The notes: generated by a model not told the origin, from the sequence alone. A stretch of 45,232 bases of DNA from Chitinophagales bacterium (GCA_025057415.1 JANWXI010000014.1:1-45232), one strand, 5' to 3'; positions 16,061 to 25,654 are shown, counted from the stretch's first letter. Program-made: numbers and translations.

Positions 16061-16921
16061 TCATTTATTCCCGCGCGCAACAGTGAAAAAACCATCTAAA
16101 CCCATGTAAAATATAAGTGCTGTTGAAATCACCACCAGCGCCTCGCCCGGTTTCATCACATGATACCACACGTTGCGTATTTCATGCAGCCGCCACATCG
16201 GTTCGGGTGATTTACGCTCGTTAAGAACAAGAAGTGTGTTTTCGCATACCAGGTTTGCATATGTAGCAATAACACAATAATAGAGCAGTACAAAAATCAG
16301 CGCGATGCCCCCCAACATAACGAAAAATTCGGTACGTCGGTAAAAAGGAGTGCTCTTGTCACTTTCCACTCCGTAAATCTTTAATATGCTCATCATCAAA
16401 CCACAACCAAAAATATCCATCAAAATATCATTAAACTCAAAATATGTATTGAATGCCGGATACAGTGAGGTGTATTGATACCATTCATCTATCAGCATGA
16501 ACGGTACTGTTAGAATGATGGCAGCTCCAAAACGACTAACAAACGGAAAAACTAATAAAACCAGAAACGCATACTCTAATGAATGGATGAATTCTATATT
16601 AGAGTCAAACATAAAACAGGAATGTACTAAAGTGAAAAGAAAGGTGGCAATAAGGTAAAACCAGCCACGCAAATTGGGAGTAGTTGATCTTACATGTAAA
16701 TAAATCATTACAACACAGAACAACATAAATATAATAAACCCCGCAGCTACTATGGTATTTGAAGTGCTTACTCCTATTATACGTTCTGTATGCAGATACC
16801 ATTTTACGAAATATTCGTGCATGAAAAGGACAAAAAGAAAATACAGAACCAACAATACAGCGTTCACCAAGGGGTGTTTTCGCAAATAATCCAACAAACG
16901 ATGTAGGTTGAGTGACTGCAT
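16061..16921 (-). CDS. VanZ-like polytopic membrane protein
   Basis: 286 aa with about seven hydrophobic segments. The pair DEWYQY ... FNDILMDIFGCGLMM around residues 143-177 recalls the VanZ-like family core, where a helix end with E/D-x-x-Q is followed by an S/N-D-x-x-x-N/D-x-x-G motif. The similarity is weak and the protein is longer than typical VanZ proteins. Function unknown; no signal peptide separate from the first helix. It is the middle of three same-strand genes with short gaps, together with the enoyl-CoA hydratase and the gene at 17002. Confidence 0.7.
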   Translation of the reverse strand: MQSLNLHRLLDYLRKHPLVNAVLLVLYFLFVLFMHEYFVKWYLHTERIIGVSTSNTIVAAGFIIFMLFCVVMIYLHVRSTTPNLRGWFYLIATFLFTLVHSCFMFDSNIEFIHSLEYAFLVLLVFPFVSRFGAAIILTVPFMLIDEWYQYTSLYPAFNTYFEFNDILMDIFGCGLMMSILKIYGVESDKSTPFYRRTEFFVMLGGIALIFVLLYYCVIATYANLVCENTLLVLNERKSPEPMWRLHEIRNVWYHVMKPGEALVVISTALIFYMGLDGFFTVARGNK

Positions 16922-17001
16922 GCAAACATGAAAATAAAAATTTAAGGATACTCACGTCAACACCTGCAGATATGTATTGTGCTGACGGTAGTCATCAGAT
17001 G

Positions 17002-17724
17002 CTAAATTCCAAAACGCTGCCGGAGTATTTTTTGAAAGAGACGTACCGTTTGAGAGTCGGCTTTCCAACCGTTTTCTTCCGCTAACCTTTGGAAGGTTGC
17101 TTCGGCTTTCTCATAAGCATCGCAGTTTTCTAAGGCAGCAAGGGCATTTTGGTATGCCTCGCTGTTACCTTTAAATAGCTCTGAAGTGATAGCAATTCGC
17201 TTGTTTAAATCTATAAGCGATTTAAGCGATGCGCCGGATAATTTTTCATTAAGCGCCCGGGTATTGCGTTTTAATTTGTCATTGAGCGATGAGGTGTCGC
17301 CAGCCAATTCGTTAATGGTTTTAGATACCGAAACTGAAGTTTCGTGTGGCTCGCTTTTCGCATTTTTTAAATCGGCAGGAACGCTTTTATCAATCGTAGT
17401 TTTATTTGCGGTATGTTCGGAGTGTGTTTCCGGTGCAGAAGTGTGAATACCCGAAACGCTCTCAGTTGGTTTTAAAGTATTTTTAACATCCACGTTGTTG
17501 TCTGTTGAAGCTTTGGTTTCATGGCGTGTTACTGTCATTTCTGAATTGTCATGTCGCGTTTCGGAAGGTGAGACCGTTTGTTTTTTTACCTTTTCTATGT
17601 GCTCATATAACTCGCGCAAATACTGTTGCAGCAGGTCTAATTCCAGCGAAGACAAATGCGGAAAGTTCCGTTGCTGCGTGAGAGCGTTTATTTTTTGCAG
17701 TAAATCATTTACAAGTTCGCGCAT
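17002..17724 (-). CDS. Conserved cytoplasmic protein of unknown function
   Basis: 240 aa in three parts: an N-terminal coiled-coil-like helical stretch (residues 1-50), a Ser/Thr/His/Glu-rich disordered linker (about 50-140), and a helical C-terminal domain (about 155-240: SLIDLNKRIAITSELFKGN ... RLFQKILRQRFG). The C-terminal segment resembles a conserved Bacteroidota domain of unknown function; I cannot name it. No signal or membrane segment. It is divergent from thymidine kinase, with 66 nt between the starts. Confidence 0.72.
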   Translation of the reverse strand: MRELVNDLLQKINALTQQRNFPHLSSLELDLLQQYLRELYEHIEKVKKQTVSPSETRHDNSEMTVTRHETKASTDNNVDVKNTLKPTESVSGIHTSAPETHSEHTANKTTIDKSVPADLKNAKSEPHETSVSVSKTINELAGDTSSLNDKLKRNTRALNEKLSGASLKSLIDLNKRIAITSELFKGNSEAYQNALAALENCDAYEKAEATFQRLAEENGWKADSQTVRLFQKILRQRFGI

Positions 17725-17790
17725 AATGCTTATTTTGTGCTAACATACATAACGTATCGTTAACCATTATAGCATAATTTACACCGGCTT

Positions 17791-18360
17791 ATGTTTATTG
17801 AACCTGTCAGCGGGGTGTATCGCAAGGGGTGGATTGAGGTAATCTGCGGAAGTATGTTTTCGGGGAAAACCGAAGAACTCATCCGCCGGCTGCGGCGTGC
17901 GCAGATTGCCAACCGGCGCGTAGAGATTTTTAAACCCTTGGTGGATACCCGTTATCATGAGCAAAATATCGTGTCGCACGATGCCAACTCTATTCGCTCT
18001 ACGCCGGTTTCTCACTCTGATAATATCCTTTTGTATGCGGAAGGCGTGGACGTGGTGGGAATAGACGAGGCGCAGTTTTTGGATATGGAGTTGCCGGATG
18101 TGTGCGAAAAACTCGCCCGCAAAGGGGTGCGGGTTATTGTAGCCGGCCTGGACATGGATTACGAGGGAAAACCCTTCGGACCCATCCCCAATCTTTTAGC
18201 CATAGCCGATTATATTACAAAGGTGAATGCCATCTGTGTAAAGTGTGGCGATATTGCGCATTTCAGCTACCGCACCGTACCCGATAAAAGCCGGGTGCTG
18301 CTGGGCGAAAAAGACCGCTATGAGCCGCGCTGCCGGGCGTGCTATTACAAAGGCGATTAG
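17791..18360 (+). CDS. tdk: Thymidine kinase
   Basis: Type II thymidine kinase of 189 aa, salvaging thymidine to dTMP. The Walker A P-loop is [11 protein letters not shown] (near residue 15). The Walker B/catalytic region is [11 protein letters not shown] with the general-base Glu. [14 protein letters not shown] is the family nucleoside-binding block, and two Cys pairs (CVKCGD and RCRACY) form the structural zinc site. Complete and of normal length. Its stop overlaps the convergent M3 peptidase stop by a few bases. Confidence 0.97.
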   Translation: MFIEPVSGVYRKGWIEVICGSMFSGKTEELIRRLRRAQIANRRVEIFKPLVDTRYHEQNIVSHDANSIRSTPVSHSDNILLYAEGVDVVGIDEAQFLDMELPDVCEKLARKGVRVIVAGLDMDYEGKPFGPIPNLLAIADYITKVNAICVKCGDIAHFSYRTVPDKSRVLLGEKDRYEPRCRACYYKGD

Positions 18361-20054
18361 CCCAACTTCGGTTCAAGGCCGTTTAGATATTCCTCAATTT
18401 CTCCCATTAACGGCTGTAGTAGTCCCCTTTCAAACGGTGACCGCAAGCGCGCAAGTTTTACCAGCCCCAAAAACGAATCGCTTCCGCCGGCTTTGCACAA
18501 GCGAAGATAATCTGCCCAGGCGCCCTGAAAATCGCGCAGCGAGCGACTCCACATCTGAAATGCACACACCTGTGCCAGGCAATAATCAATATAATAAAAC
18601 GGGCTTCGGTAGATATGCAATTGCCTTTGCCATAAACCGCCGCGTTCCAGATACTCATCGCCATCATAATCTACCCAGGGCCGGTATTTCTGCTCCATGG
18701 CTAACCATACGCGCTTGCGTTCATCGGGCGTCAAATCCGGATTTTCATAAATGATGTGCTGAAATTCATCTACTGCCACTCCGTAGGGCAAAAATAGCAC
18801 ACACCCCGCCAGATGCATGTAAATGTATTTATCGGCATTTTCTTCAAAAAACAACTTCATCCACGGATAGGTAAGGTGCTCCATACTCATGCTGTGTATC
18901 TCACATGCCTCCAGCGTAGGGAATAAGTATTCCCCTAATTCATAATCGCGGCTTTGAAAGCATTGAAACGCATGCCCTGCCTCGTGCGTAAGCACGTCCA
19001 CATCGCCTGTGGTACCGTTGAAATTAGCGAAGATGAACGGTGCTTTATACTTCTCAAACATAGTACAGTAACCCCCGGCGGCTTTCCCTTTGCGGTTCTC
19101 TAAGTCCATCAACTCATGATTCACCATAAACTCAAAGAACTCCTTGGTTTCGGGGCTTAGCTCGGCATACATCTGCCGCCCCTTGGCTACTATCTCAGCA
19201 GGGCTGCCTTTGGGCTTAGGATTACCCGAAGGAAAATAAAAAGCCAAATCATAAATCTTCAGTTTCTCTACGCCTATGCGTTGGCGTTGCTTTTCGCGCA
19301 GCGCTGCTGCCAAAGGCACCACGTGCGTTTCTATTTCGTTGCGGAATGTTGCCACATCAGCAGCCGTATAATCTGTGCGGTTCATGCGGTAATAACCCAG
19401 CTCTACAAAATTTTGGTAACCCAGTTTGCGAGCCATGCCATGGCGCAACCGCACCAAACGATCAAAAATGGAGTCCAAAGTTTTTTCATGCTCTTTGAAA
19501 AAAGATTGAGTGGCAGCATTTGCTTGCCGGCGCACCTCCCGGTCAGGATCATGTGCAAAGGCAGCCAAAGCCGATAGCGTGCGTTTACGGCCCTGAAACT
19601 CCACCTCTGCGCTGGCAATCAGTTTGGTGTATTCGGTGCCAAGTTTATTCTCCTCTTTCAAATCATCAATAATAGACGGGTCAAAGCTCTTTACGCTCAC
19701 ATCGGCAAGTTTAAATAACTGGTTACCGAACTTCTGGCGTAACTCATCCTTAAATTTAGAATTGCCAAGCGCCTTGTAAAGGCGAATGTTCAATTCTTTG
19801 AATATGGGCTCAGTTTCATCAAAAAACTCCTGCTCCGCTTCATAATAAGCATCGGTGGTGTTTAATGAATTGCGAACAGATGCAATGCTTGCATACGTCT
19901 GGTACTCTTTGCGCAGATCGTTGATGCGATACAAGGTTTCCTTTTGCTGTGCTCCATCCGGTGCGCTCTCAAAGCGCTCCAGCAGTAGTTCAAATTCACG
20001 GCACACATCCTTCATGCTGGGCCTGCGATAGGGCATCTCACTGAACTTTACCAT
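18357..20054 (-). CDS. M3 family oligoendopeptidase
   Basis: 565-aa M3B-type zinc oligopeptidase (PepF-like), cytosolic, degrading short peptides. The zinc site is HEAGH (His357, Glu358, His361) in [14 protein letters not shown]. The third ligand is probably Glu385 in [14 protein letters not shown], and the substrate-binding Tyr/His block near the C-terminus is [16 protein letters not shown]. No signal peptide. A second ATG six codons in is an alternative start. The only clear promoter-like element is TATGTTTG on the minus strand 56-63 nt upstream. Confidence 0.94.
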   Translation of the reverse strand: MVKFSEMPYRRPSMKDVCREFELLLERFESAPDGAQQKETLYRINDLRKEYQTYASIASVRNSLNTTDAYYEAEQEFFDETEPIFKELNIRLYKALGNSKFKDELRQKFGNQLFKLADVSVKSFDPSIIDDLKEENKLGTEYTKLIASAEVEFQGRKRTLSALAAFAHDPDREVRRQANAATQSFFKEHEKTLDSIFDRLVRLRHGMARKLGYQNFVELGYYRMNRTDYTAADVATFRNEIETHVVPLAAALREKQRQRIGVEKLKIYDLAFYFPSGNPKPKGSPAEIVAKGRQMYAELSPETKEFFEFMVNHELMDLENRKGKAAGGYCTMFEKYKAPFIFANFNGTTGDVDVLTHEAGHAFQCFQSRDYELGEYLFPTLEACEIHSMSMEHLTYPWMKLFFEENADKYIYMHLAGCVLFLPYGVAVDEFQHIIYENPDLTPDERKRVWLAMEQKYRPWVDYDGDEYLERGGLWQRQLHIYRSPFYYIDYCLAQVCAFQMWSRSLRDFQGAWADYLRLCKAGGSDSFLGLVKLARLRSPFERGLLQPLMGEIEEYLNGLEPKLG

Positions 20055-20109
20055 TCGTATAAGCGTATTTTAAGAGGTTAAATAAAATTGCAGATAACTT
20101 AACGGCCGG

Positions 20110-20117
20110 CAAACATA
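20110..20117 (-). promoter_or_regulatory. -7 box (TATGTTTG) of the M3 peptidase gene
   Basis: Exact TAnnTTTG match on the minus strand; the start codon at 20054 is about 55 nt downstream. No good -33 TTTG at 17-23 nt spacing. Confidence 0.35.
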
Positions 20118-20176
20118 ATGGCTTTCTTTTATTTTGGTAGCCGCAATAAAATGCCCCAATAAGATGTAAGATAAAG

Positions 20177-20683
20177 TCAATCTTCCATCAGCATGCTACT
20201 CTTGTATTTGTACAGCTGCCACCATGAAATTATCAGACGGATATTGAACGCCACAATCATGATAAGCGCTGCGGTGTTGCTGAAAATGAGTTGTGTAGAA
20301 AGATATTTAAAAAAGCGCTCCTTCACATCGTGATACATAATCACACCCTCGCGCGGAAAACCAAAGTCCTCCGTAAAAAAATTATCTAACAATGAAAGGA
20401 ATTTTTGCTCATAGCTGGCAAAGTAAAAGAACAAAGCAATGTTGGCTGTGAAAAGCAAAAATCGCGTTGCATTCCCGTGCAAAAACGGCAACGACATCAT
20501 CGAAATCGTATAGCGGAAATACGTAATAGCCACGAATATGATAGCAAAATTGATGCGGTAGTACAAATAATATACAGTGCGGTCAATCGGATAAAGTATG
20601 GCTATGGCTATGAGCGCGGTGATAGCCCACCACATCAATTCCTGCAACAGATAATAAATATTTATGCGATTAAAAAACGACAT
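20177..20683 (-). CDS. Small four-helix membrane protein, unknown
   Basis: 168 aa with four hydrophobic segments (near 13-30, 45-60, 75-90 and 133-155) and a short acidic end. Rich in Tyr, Phe and Ile; no motif that I recognise. Its ATG overlaps the stop of the upstream TPR lipoprotein in a TGATG arrangement, so the two are translationally coupled and probably act together at the inner membrane. Confidence 0.75.
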   Translation of the reverse strand: MSFFNRINIYYLLQELMWWAITALIAIAILYPIDRTVYYLYYRINFAIIFVAITYFRYTISMMSLPFLHGNATRFLLFTANIALFFYFASYEQKFLSLLDNFFTEDFGFPREGVIMYHDVKERFFKYLSTQLIFSNTAALIMIVAFNIRLIISWWQLYKYKSSMLMED

Positions 20684-21384
20684 CAGTAGCGATTTCTGCG
20701 AAACAAAGAGTCAACGGTAAATTTTCCGTTCAATACATCTTTAAAAAAAATTGTATCCGTCATCCCCGATGCCACCGTCATATTATATAACTTTTCGGCA
20801 AGTTCTTTACGACCGAATTTGTGCGCCACCAGGCACAAGCCGCTGTAAACCATTGGTAGCGAGTCATTGCGCGCAAGCGCGCTATCCAGGTGAGCGAGCG
20901 CTTCTGCTTCATCTTTCAATTTTGTGTAGAGTAGCGCCAAACCAAAGTGCCCGTGAGGCGTACTATCGCCCAGTGCGAGTGCAGCGCTGTAATAATGACG
21001 TGCAGAGTCAAGCTTATTCAATATATTGTAAATTGCGCCCGCACCCAAATACGCATGCACATACTTGCGGTCGTAAGCAATCGCGCGCTTGTAAGCTGCC
21101 AGCGCACTGTCGTAACAGTGCGCGTCATACAACAATCGCCCGTAAAATGTAAGTGCCGATACATCATCAGGATGTAGCGCCAAATGCCGCACCGTGGCGT
21201 TCACCAAGCTGTCATACGGCAATTGCCGGTAATTACGCATCAAATCATAAAATGCTCTGTACTCCTTAATTTCTTTATCCATCACCTCCTCGCGACTTTT
21301 ACGCTCGCCACACGCCGCGATAAATACAAACGCAAAACACACCATCCCTATAAAGTTACGACCAGCAAAATCACGCATTTTCAT
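20683..21384 (-). CDS. TPR-repeat lipoprotein
   Basis: 233 aa with a signal ending in a lipobox (IAAC, Cys25), then a short linker and about four tetratricopeptide repeats (ALTFYGRLLYDAHCYDSALA, AYLGAGAIYNILNKLDSARH, GHFGLALLYTKLKDEAEALA, VYSGLCLVAHKFGRKELAEK). Likely a periplasm-facing or outer-membrane scaffold. Coupled by a 1-nt overlap to the small membrane protein downstream. Repeat copy B lies upstream, 138 nt before the start. Confidence 0.85.
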   Translation of the reverse strand: MKMRDFAGRNFIGMVCFAFVFIAACGERKSREEVMDKEIKEYRAFYDLMRNYRQLPYDSLVNATVRHLALHPDDVSALTFYGRLLYDAHCYDSALAAYKRAIAYDRKYVHAYLGAGAIYNILNKLDSARHYYSAALALGDSTPHGHFGLALLYTKLKDEAEALAHLDSALARNDSLPMVYSGLCLVAHKFGRKELAEKLYNMTVASGMTDTIFFKDVLNGKFTVDSLFRRNRY

Positions 21385-22064
21385 ATTAAGTATATTTTAA
21401 ATATAAAAAAGACATCATACAAAAACCGTGCCCCGGGCGAAAGTAAAAGGAAATACGAGAATTGTTCAAAACGAAAAAACATAATCATCAATAAAATAAC
21501 GGCACCACCGCAATTTTGTTTTGGGGGTGCCCCCTCCGCTTCGCTCTGCGCTGCTTCGCTTCGCTGCGGGGTCGGGCTTGCTTCGGGGTACGCATTCGCT
21601 CCCGTGCTCCACTCCGTTTCGCACCGCTTCGCTGCGCTCGCGCCCTCCGCATCCCTCACCCGACTTGCGCGCACCGATTCAACATTACTACCGGGCAATT
21701 TGCTATACGTAACTAAGTAATCTAAACTGCTTATGTACGCCTTCACAGTTTAACACAAACATAGCGCCCGTTGCAGGCCGATGCGCAATTTGGCATAACC
21801 CCACGCGGTATTCACATCTTTATCAAAATATATCTGAATAATAAACCATCATCTGATGAATGCGCTGCAGCGCATGTCCGTACACCAAAAAATTATAGTA
21901 ATTAGAGCGTACAAAATCTTAATAGACCATTGCGGTGTCAATAAAATTCAATACGGTTTCTGCCCGCCAAACTATCTTAATGTATCAACCCGATAACTCT
22001 GTGGTGCGGTAGTCGCATTACGAATATAGTGGCATAATGTAGCTGAAATTTCAGCAAATTACAA
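21385..22064. other. Long intergenic region holding repeat copy B and two palindromes
   Basis: 680 nt between two minus-strand genes. It contains repeat copy B (21523-21662), a perfect 16-bp palindrome ATGCGCTGCAGCGCAT (21860-21875) preceded by TCATCTGATGA, and a perfect 14-bp palindrome GCTGAAATTTCAGC (22042-22055) 10 nt beyond the T9SS gene's stop codon. None is followed by a clear U-tract. No credible gene in it. Confidence 0.6.
21523..21662 (-). repeat. GC-rich structured intergenic repeat, copy B (divergent, reverse)
   Basis: Reverse-orientation copy: GGGGTGCCCCC near 21524-21534, and the inverted constant end CGCATCCCTCACCCG at 21648-21662. The 5' conserved block (GAGCGCAGCGAAGCGG) and the GTACCCCG-AGCAAGCCCGACCCCGC block are retained, but the hairpin arms are degenerate (no CGCGCCC partner and a poor distal stem), so this is probably a decaying copy. 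Confidence 0.8.
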
Positions 22065-23924
22065 TTATTCAATTTTCAAAAAACGTGTTGTATACACTCC
22101 CGAATCGGTTGCCAGGCGCAACAAATAAGTACCGTTTGTCAGATGGGTTACATCTACAAAGGTATTAGAGGTTAGAACCTCATATCGCTCCACTTCTCTG
22201 CCCTGCAGGTCTGTGATGTGCAAGAGGGCATGCTTAACTTTACCGGGCATCAATACATTTATCTGATTGTTTGCCGGATTAGGGAATACACTAATGCTGC
22301 GGACTTTATGCGCATCGCTAATAGCGCTGTAACTATCGCCAAACACTTTTCCGATGTGGTTTAGATTATTTTCTCCAAAGGCCATTTGTTGGTCAATAAA
22401 TAATCCGCCAAAGAGCATTCCTTCTGCCGAAGTAGCCAGGCAATTAACAGGCGCGTCAAGCATCAGCATGGGGCCATATACATTATATTCGGGGAAGGTT
22501 CCATTGTGTAGTACATCGTTAAATTTCATCAGATGTCCCCCGTAGTATCCAATGCCCATGCCAACGTTGTACGCAAAATCTCCTGCAATGTACAAGGTGC
22601 TGTCCACCGCCAGGAGCGCTTTAACACTGTTTCCATGAAATGCGGCTTGCCAAACCGGCGTAGTATCGTTTTTGAGATGAACCACCCAGTCGCCATCATC
22701 AAAGCGGGCAATGGCACAAACCGATGCGCTGTCGCAGGCGGCGTACAGCTTGCCGCGGTATGTCTGCAAATCATTTACGGGCGTAAGGGTACCCAAACCC
22801 AGAGAACTCATGGCAGAGCCATTATATACCGCGACATGAAACCTCGGCACACCGGTATTCAGTTCAAAATTACCGCCTATGGTCAAAAGGTTGCTCCACA
22901 CTTCCAGCGTGCGCACCTCAGCACCGGTTAAAAATCCCTGGCTTACATTTATCCAGTTGGTCCCGTCCCATTTCGCCAGCAAGCCGGTAAACCTGCCGCC
23001 GGCATAGATATTACCCTGATACACAGCCAGCGTTAGTACAGTATTATCAAGTTGCCCCAGCGGAGACCACTGGCCATTTGCCGGATTGTAAACCGCCACA
23101 TTTGATACATTTACACCTCCCGCTTGGGTAAACTGCCCACCCACATATAGTAAGTTATTATGATATAAAAGTGCGTGCACTGTACCGTTTACTCCTCCGT
23201 TTACAGATTCCCACGACCAGCCCGTTGAACCGTTTACCCATTTCCCGATGTTATTACAGGGTACCCCGCTGGTTGATGCCGTAAAAGAGCCGCCCACCCA
23301 TACGGTGCCGTTTGCTGGATCTACCGTAACTACATTCACTACCCCGTTTAGTCCGCCATCCAAATCGTATGTGGGCATAGAAGCAGGGTAAGCCGGCTGT
23401 ATCCATGCCAACTCATCCACCGTAAAACCGTGGATGTATGCCCACGCCTCCACTCCGCGTGTTTTGATTTGATGCACATAAGCAAATTTCTCATTAGCAT
23501 CAATGCGTTTTGCCAACTCTCCGTAACCACTGCGCAGCATCAGATATCCTACGGCACAGTGCGTGCCGCGCCGGTCAATGAATATGGGATTTTTGTAAGG
23601 CAAGTAGTCATTGATAGGATAGATACCCGCCTTGTAGTAGCCGCGAAGCTCATCAAGCAAACGAAGGCGATTTTGTTTTTGGGCTTCGGTAAGTGTGGCG
23701 GTGCTCCGGTTGCGCAGGGTCATCTCTACTAATGTGAGATGTGCTGTTATCCACTCAGTGAAGTTGCGCGGTTGTCCCGAAAAACTCCGCCAGTACCGCT
23801 CTGCATCAGGTTGTTTAATCCATTCTTTGTTGACCTCCAACAGGCGGGTGAATGTCTCCTCCGAGGCAAAATGACAGAGCGGTATAAGACAGAAAAGTAA
23901 TATGGCTAAGGATGTTTTTTTCAT
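22065..23924 (-). CDS. Secreted T9SS type A protein with beta-propeller-like repeats
   Basis: 619 aa. Signal peptide 1-20. Residues about 25-185 are a helical N-terminal domain with a distinctive RRGTHCAVGYLMLRSGYGEL block followed by YVHQIKTRG and FTVDELAWIQPAYP, which I know only as a recurring Bacteroidota secreted-protein domain. Residues about 190-520 contain Kelch/delta-60-like strands (NGTVWVGGSFTAS, NNLLYVGGQFTQAG, GNIYAGGRFTG, TLYIAGDFAYN) that form a probable propeller. The last 75 residues are a type A sorting domain (ISVFPNPANNQINVLMPGK ... NGTYLLRLATD). Probably a cell-surface or released protein of unknown ligand. Confidence 0.88.
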   Translation of the reverse strand: MKKTSLAILLFCLIPLCHFASEETFTRLLEVNKEWIKQPDAERYWRSFSGQPRNFTEWITAHLTLVEMTLRNRSTATLTEAQKQNRLRLLDELRGYYKAGIYPINDYLPYKNPIFIDRRGTHCAVGYLMLRSGYGELAKRIDANEKFAYVHQIKTRGVEAWAYIHGFTVDELAWIQPAYPASMPTYDLDGGLNGVVNVVTVDPANGTVWVGGSFTASTSGVPCNNIGKWVNGSTGWSWESVNGGVNGTVHALLYHNNLLYVGGQFTQAGGVNVSNVAVYNPANGQWSPLGQLDNTVLTLAVYQGNIYAGGRFTGLLAKWDGTNWINVSQGFLTGAEVRTLEVWSNLLTIGGNFELNTGVPRFHVAVYNGSAMSSLGLGTLTPVNDLQTYRGKLYAACDSASVCAIARFDDGDWVVHLKNDTTPVWQAAFHGNSVKALLAVDSTLYIAGDFAYNVGMGIGYYGGHLMKFNDVLHNGTFPEYNVYGPMLMLDAPVNCLATSAEGMLFGGLFIDQQMAFGENNLNHIGKVFGDSYSAISDAHKVRSISVFPNPANNQINVLMPGKVKHALLHITDLQGREVERYEVLTSNTFVDVTHLTNGTYLLRLATDSGVYTTRFLKIE

Positions 23925-24240
23925 GGTGTGAAGAGTTAATTTAATTCAATAACGTATAAAATCTTGCAGGGGTTTCTCCAAAGGTAGTATATAAATTTTA
24001 ATTAGCGAATTATCAAATGATAGATGGCTAGTACCGCCACCCGCTTGTAACGATGTGTGATGCAGTTTTTGAAGTCCGAATTTAGCCAGCCCGTAACGTG
24101 TACATATTTGTATAATGGGGTACTATTAACCATGCCTTACAGGATTGTTGCCACAGGTAATTTCAGGCGCGATGTCTTTACTTTAGCAACAAAGAGCATG
24201 TGATAGCGTGAATGTGGAGAGCAGTTTTAAAAAACCGGTG
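23925..24240. other. Intergenic region between two minus-strand genes
   Basis: 316 nt, AT-rich. It holds the promoter of the T9SS gene (TACCTTTG on the minus strand at 23979-23986). I see no other supported feature in the rest. Confidence 0.5.
23979..23986 (-). promoter_or_regulatory. -7 box (TACCTTTG) of the T9SS propeller gene
   Basis: Exact TAnnTTTG match on the minus strand, about 54 nt before the start at 23924. The nearest TTTG upstream is about 27 nt away, longer than the usual spacer. Confidence 0.4.
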
Positions 24241-25296
24241 TTAACCTTTTCGCTTTTTTGCCCCAACGGGTTTCCGCCACCCCATGAGTATGGCGCTCTC
24301 CTCCACAATGCCGATAATACTCCGGTAATTGAGCGGAAATTCAAGCAATACATGTAGCATGCTGAGAAAATACAGCGCCAGCAGCCCCACATAATAATCA
24401 TACGCATATAACGCTACCGAGGCAAGCCATATCGCTACAACGGCTGCAAGTCGAGCCCGGGGTACCTGATGCCATTTGATAACCTCTGTTTTTGAAAACC
24501 AGTTCAGATAATGATATGTGTATGCAAATGCTATAAACCGCATTATCCCCAAGCCCTCGGGCGATTGAAATACCATTTCGCGGGTATATTGCCCCAGGTT
24601 AAATAGCTGGATAATTGCTTCGTTGAGTTGAATAAAGCCGCTGCTGATGAGCGCTTGCTGCGCTTTGGGGCTTACGGAGTAAAAACCAAATACCGGCTGC
24701 CACACAAAAAAACTCAGAGCACAAAGCACAAATACTGCGAGAGATGCGTATCCGGTTTTACTTTTGTTTTTCAGCGCACCGTACAAAATAAACAGCCCGG
24801 TAAAAATGAAAACATGGATCAGCGTAGGCAGGAAAATTCCGAAAATATATATAAACGGTTTTTCATGCATTAGGGCAAACCCCACCAAAAAAGCCGCCAT
24901 GAGGAAGATGGCCTTGTACACCCAATCTTTGAGCCATACCAGCGCCAGTGAACCGGCAAACGTGCCGAAAATAAGGGCCTGGGTTATGCTGAAACCCCTC
25001 GGCCCGATTACTCCATGCATCCACTCGTATGCGCGGTTAAAGCCCGCTGTGTCTTTCAGCATGTAAACCAGTGATACGATGGTAAGAATGATGCAGGGAA
25101 TTAACAGCCAGTAGTAATCTTTTTTGCCTGTGGTAAAGTATCCGCGCTGGTGCAGCCAGCTTATTTCGGTAAGGTAATGCAAGGGTCCGAGCACGGCATA
25201 CGAAAACAGAAATACTTCAAAAGGCAACACATAAGCTGCCATGGCAGCCAGTACCATCAACACCATGTTGGCTATGTCAATCCGGGAGGTATTCAC
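24241..25296 (-). CDS. Polytopic membrane protein with conserved-looking His residues
   Basis: 351 aa with about nine hydrophobic segments and a basic tail (GAKKRKG). Histidines sit inside or next to helices: GPLHYLTEISWLHQRG (near 37-52), PTLIHVFIFTG, YTYHYLNWFSK and MLHVLLEFPLN. Regularly placed membrane His residues can bind metal, as in Brp/Blh-type carotenoid oxygenases, but I do not see that family's signature and do not assign it. It is the last gene of a compact minus-strand run, 11 nt after ybaB. Confidence 0.75.
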   Translation of the reverse strand: MNTSRIDIANMVLMVLAAMAAYVLPFEVFLFSYAVLGPLHYLTEISWLHQRGYFTTGKKDYYWLLIPCIILTIVSLVYMLKDTAGFNRAYEWMHGVIGPRGFSITQALIFGTFAGSLALVWLKDWVYKAIFLMAAFLVGFALMHEKPFIYIFGIFLPTLIHVFIFTGLFILYGALKNKSKTGYASLAVFVLCALSFFVWQPVFGFYSVSPKAQQALISSGFIQLNEAIIQLFNLGQYTREMVFQSPEGLGIMRFIAFAYTYHYLNWFSKTEVIKWHQVPRARLAAVVAIWLASVALYAYDYYVGLLALYFLSMLHVLLEFPLNYRSIIGIVEESAILMGWRKPVGAKKRKG

Positions 25297-25307
25297 GATG
25301 CGCCAAA

Positions 25308-25592
25308 TTAACCAAGACCCGGGAGATTTGGCAAGTACCCTTTCATCTCTTGCTGCATAGCACTATCTGCTTTGGCGAGCACATCGTTCAGAGCTGCCGT
25401 CAGTTGGTGTTGCAAAGCAGCCACATCGTCAGTTTTCAGGATTTCCACTCTTTTTATTTTGCGGTCGCCTGTTGCTACAATTTTTACGTATTCATTTACG
25501 CTCTCTACCTCTAACGCCTCAAGGCGCTTGCGGCTTTCCTCCATTTTTTGCTGTAATTCCTGCAACTGTTTTAACTTGTCAAAAAATCCCAT
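25308..25592 (-). CDS. YbaB/EbfC family nucleoid-associated protein
   Basis: 94-aa DNA-binding protein (nucleoid-associated, dimeric). N-terminal helix with FDKLKQLQELQQKMEESRKR, central beta-strand block VKIVATGDRKIKRVEI, C-terminal helix QHQLTAALNDVLAKADSAMQ. Somewhat shorter than the E. coli protein, which is usual outside Gammaproteobacteria. The common dnaX or recR neighbours are absent. Lies between the antiporter and the His-bearing membrane gene on the same strand. Confidence 0.92.
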   Translation of the reverse strand: MGFFDKLKQLQELQQKMEESRKRLEALEVESVNEYVKIVATGDRKIKRVEILKTDDVAALQHQLTAALNDVLAKADSAMQQEMKGYLPNLPGLG

Positions 25593-25654
25593 ACGAAGAA
25601 TTTTATATGTGAAAAATAGTTCAGGTTGCTAAAGCCGGCTGTGGCAAGTATCTT

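Noticed and set aside
23925-24240. Possible small RNA or extra gene before the T9SS propeller gene
   Set aside because: No stable hairpin, ORF with family signal or repeat could be found; only the -7 box is supportable.
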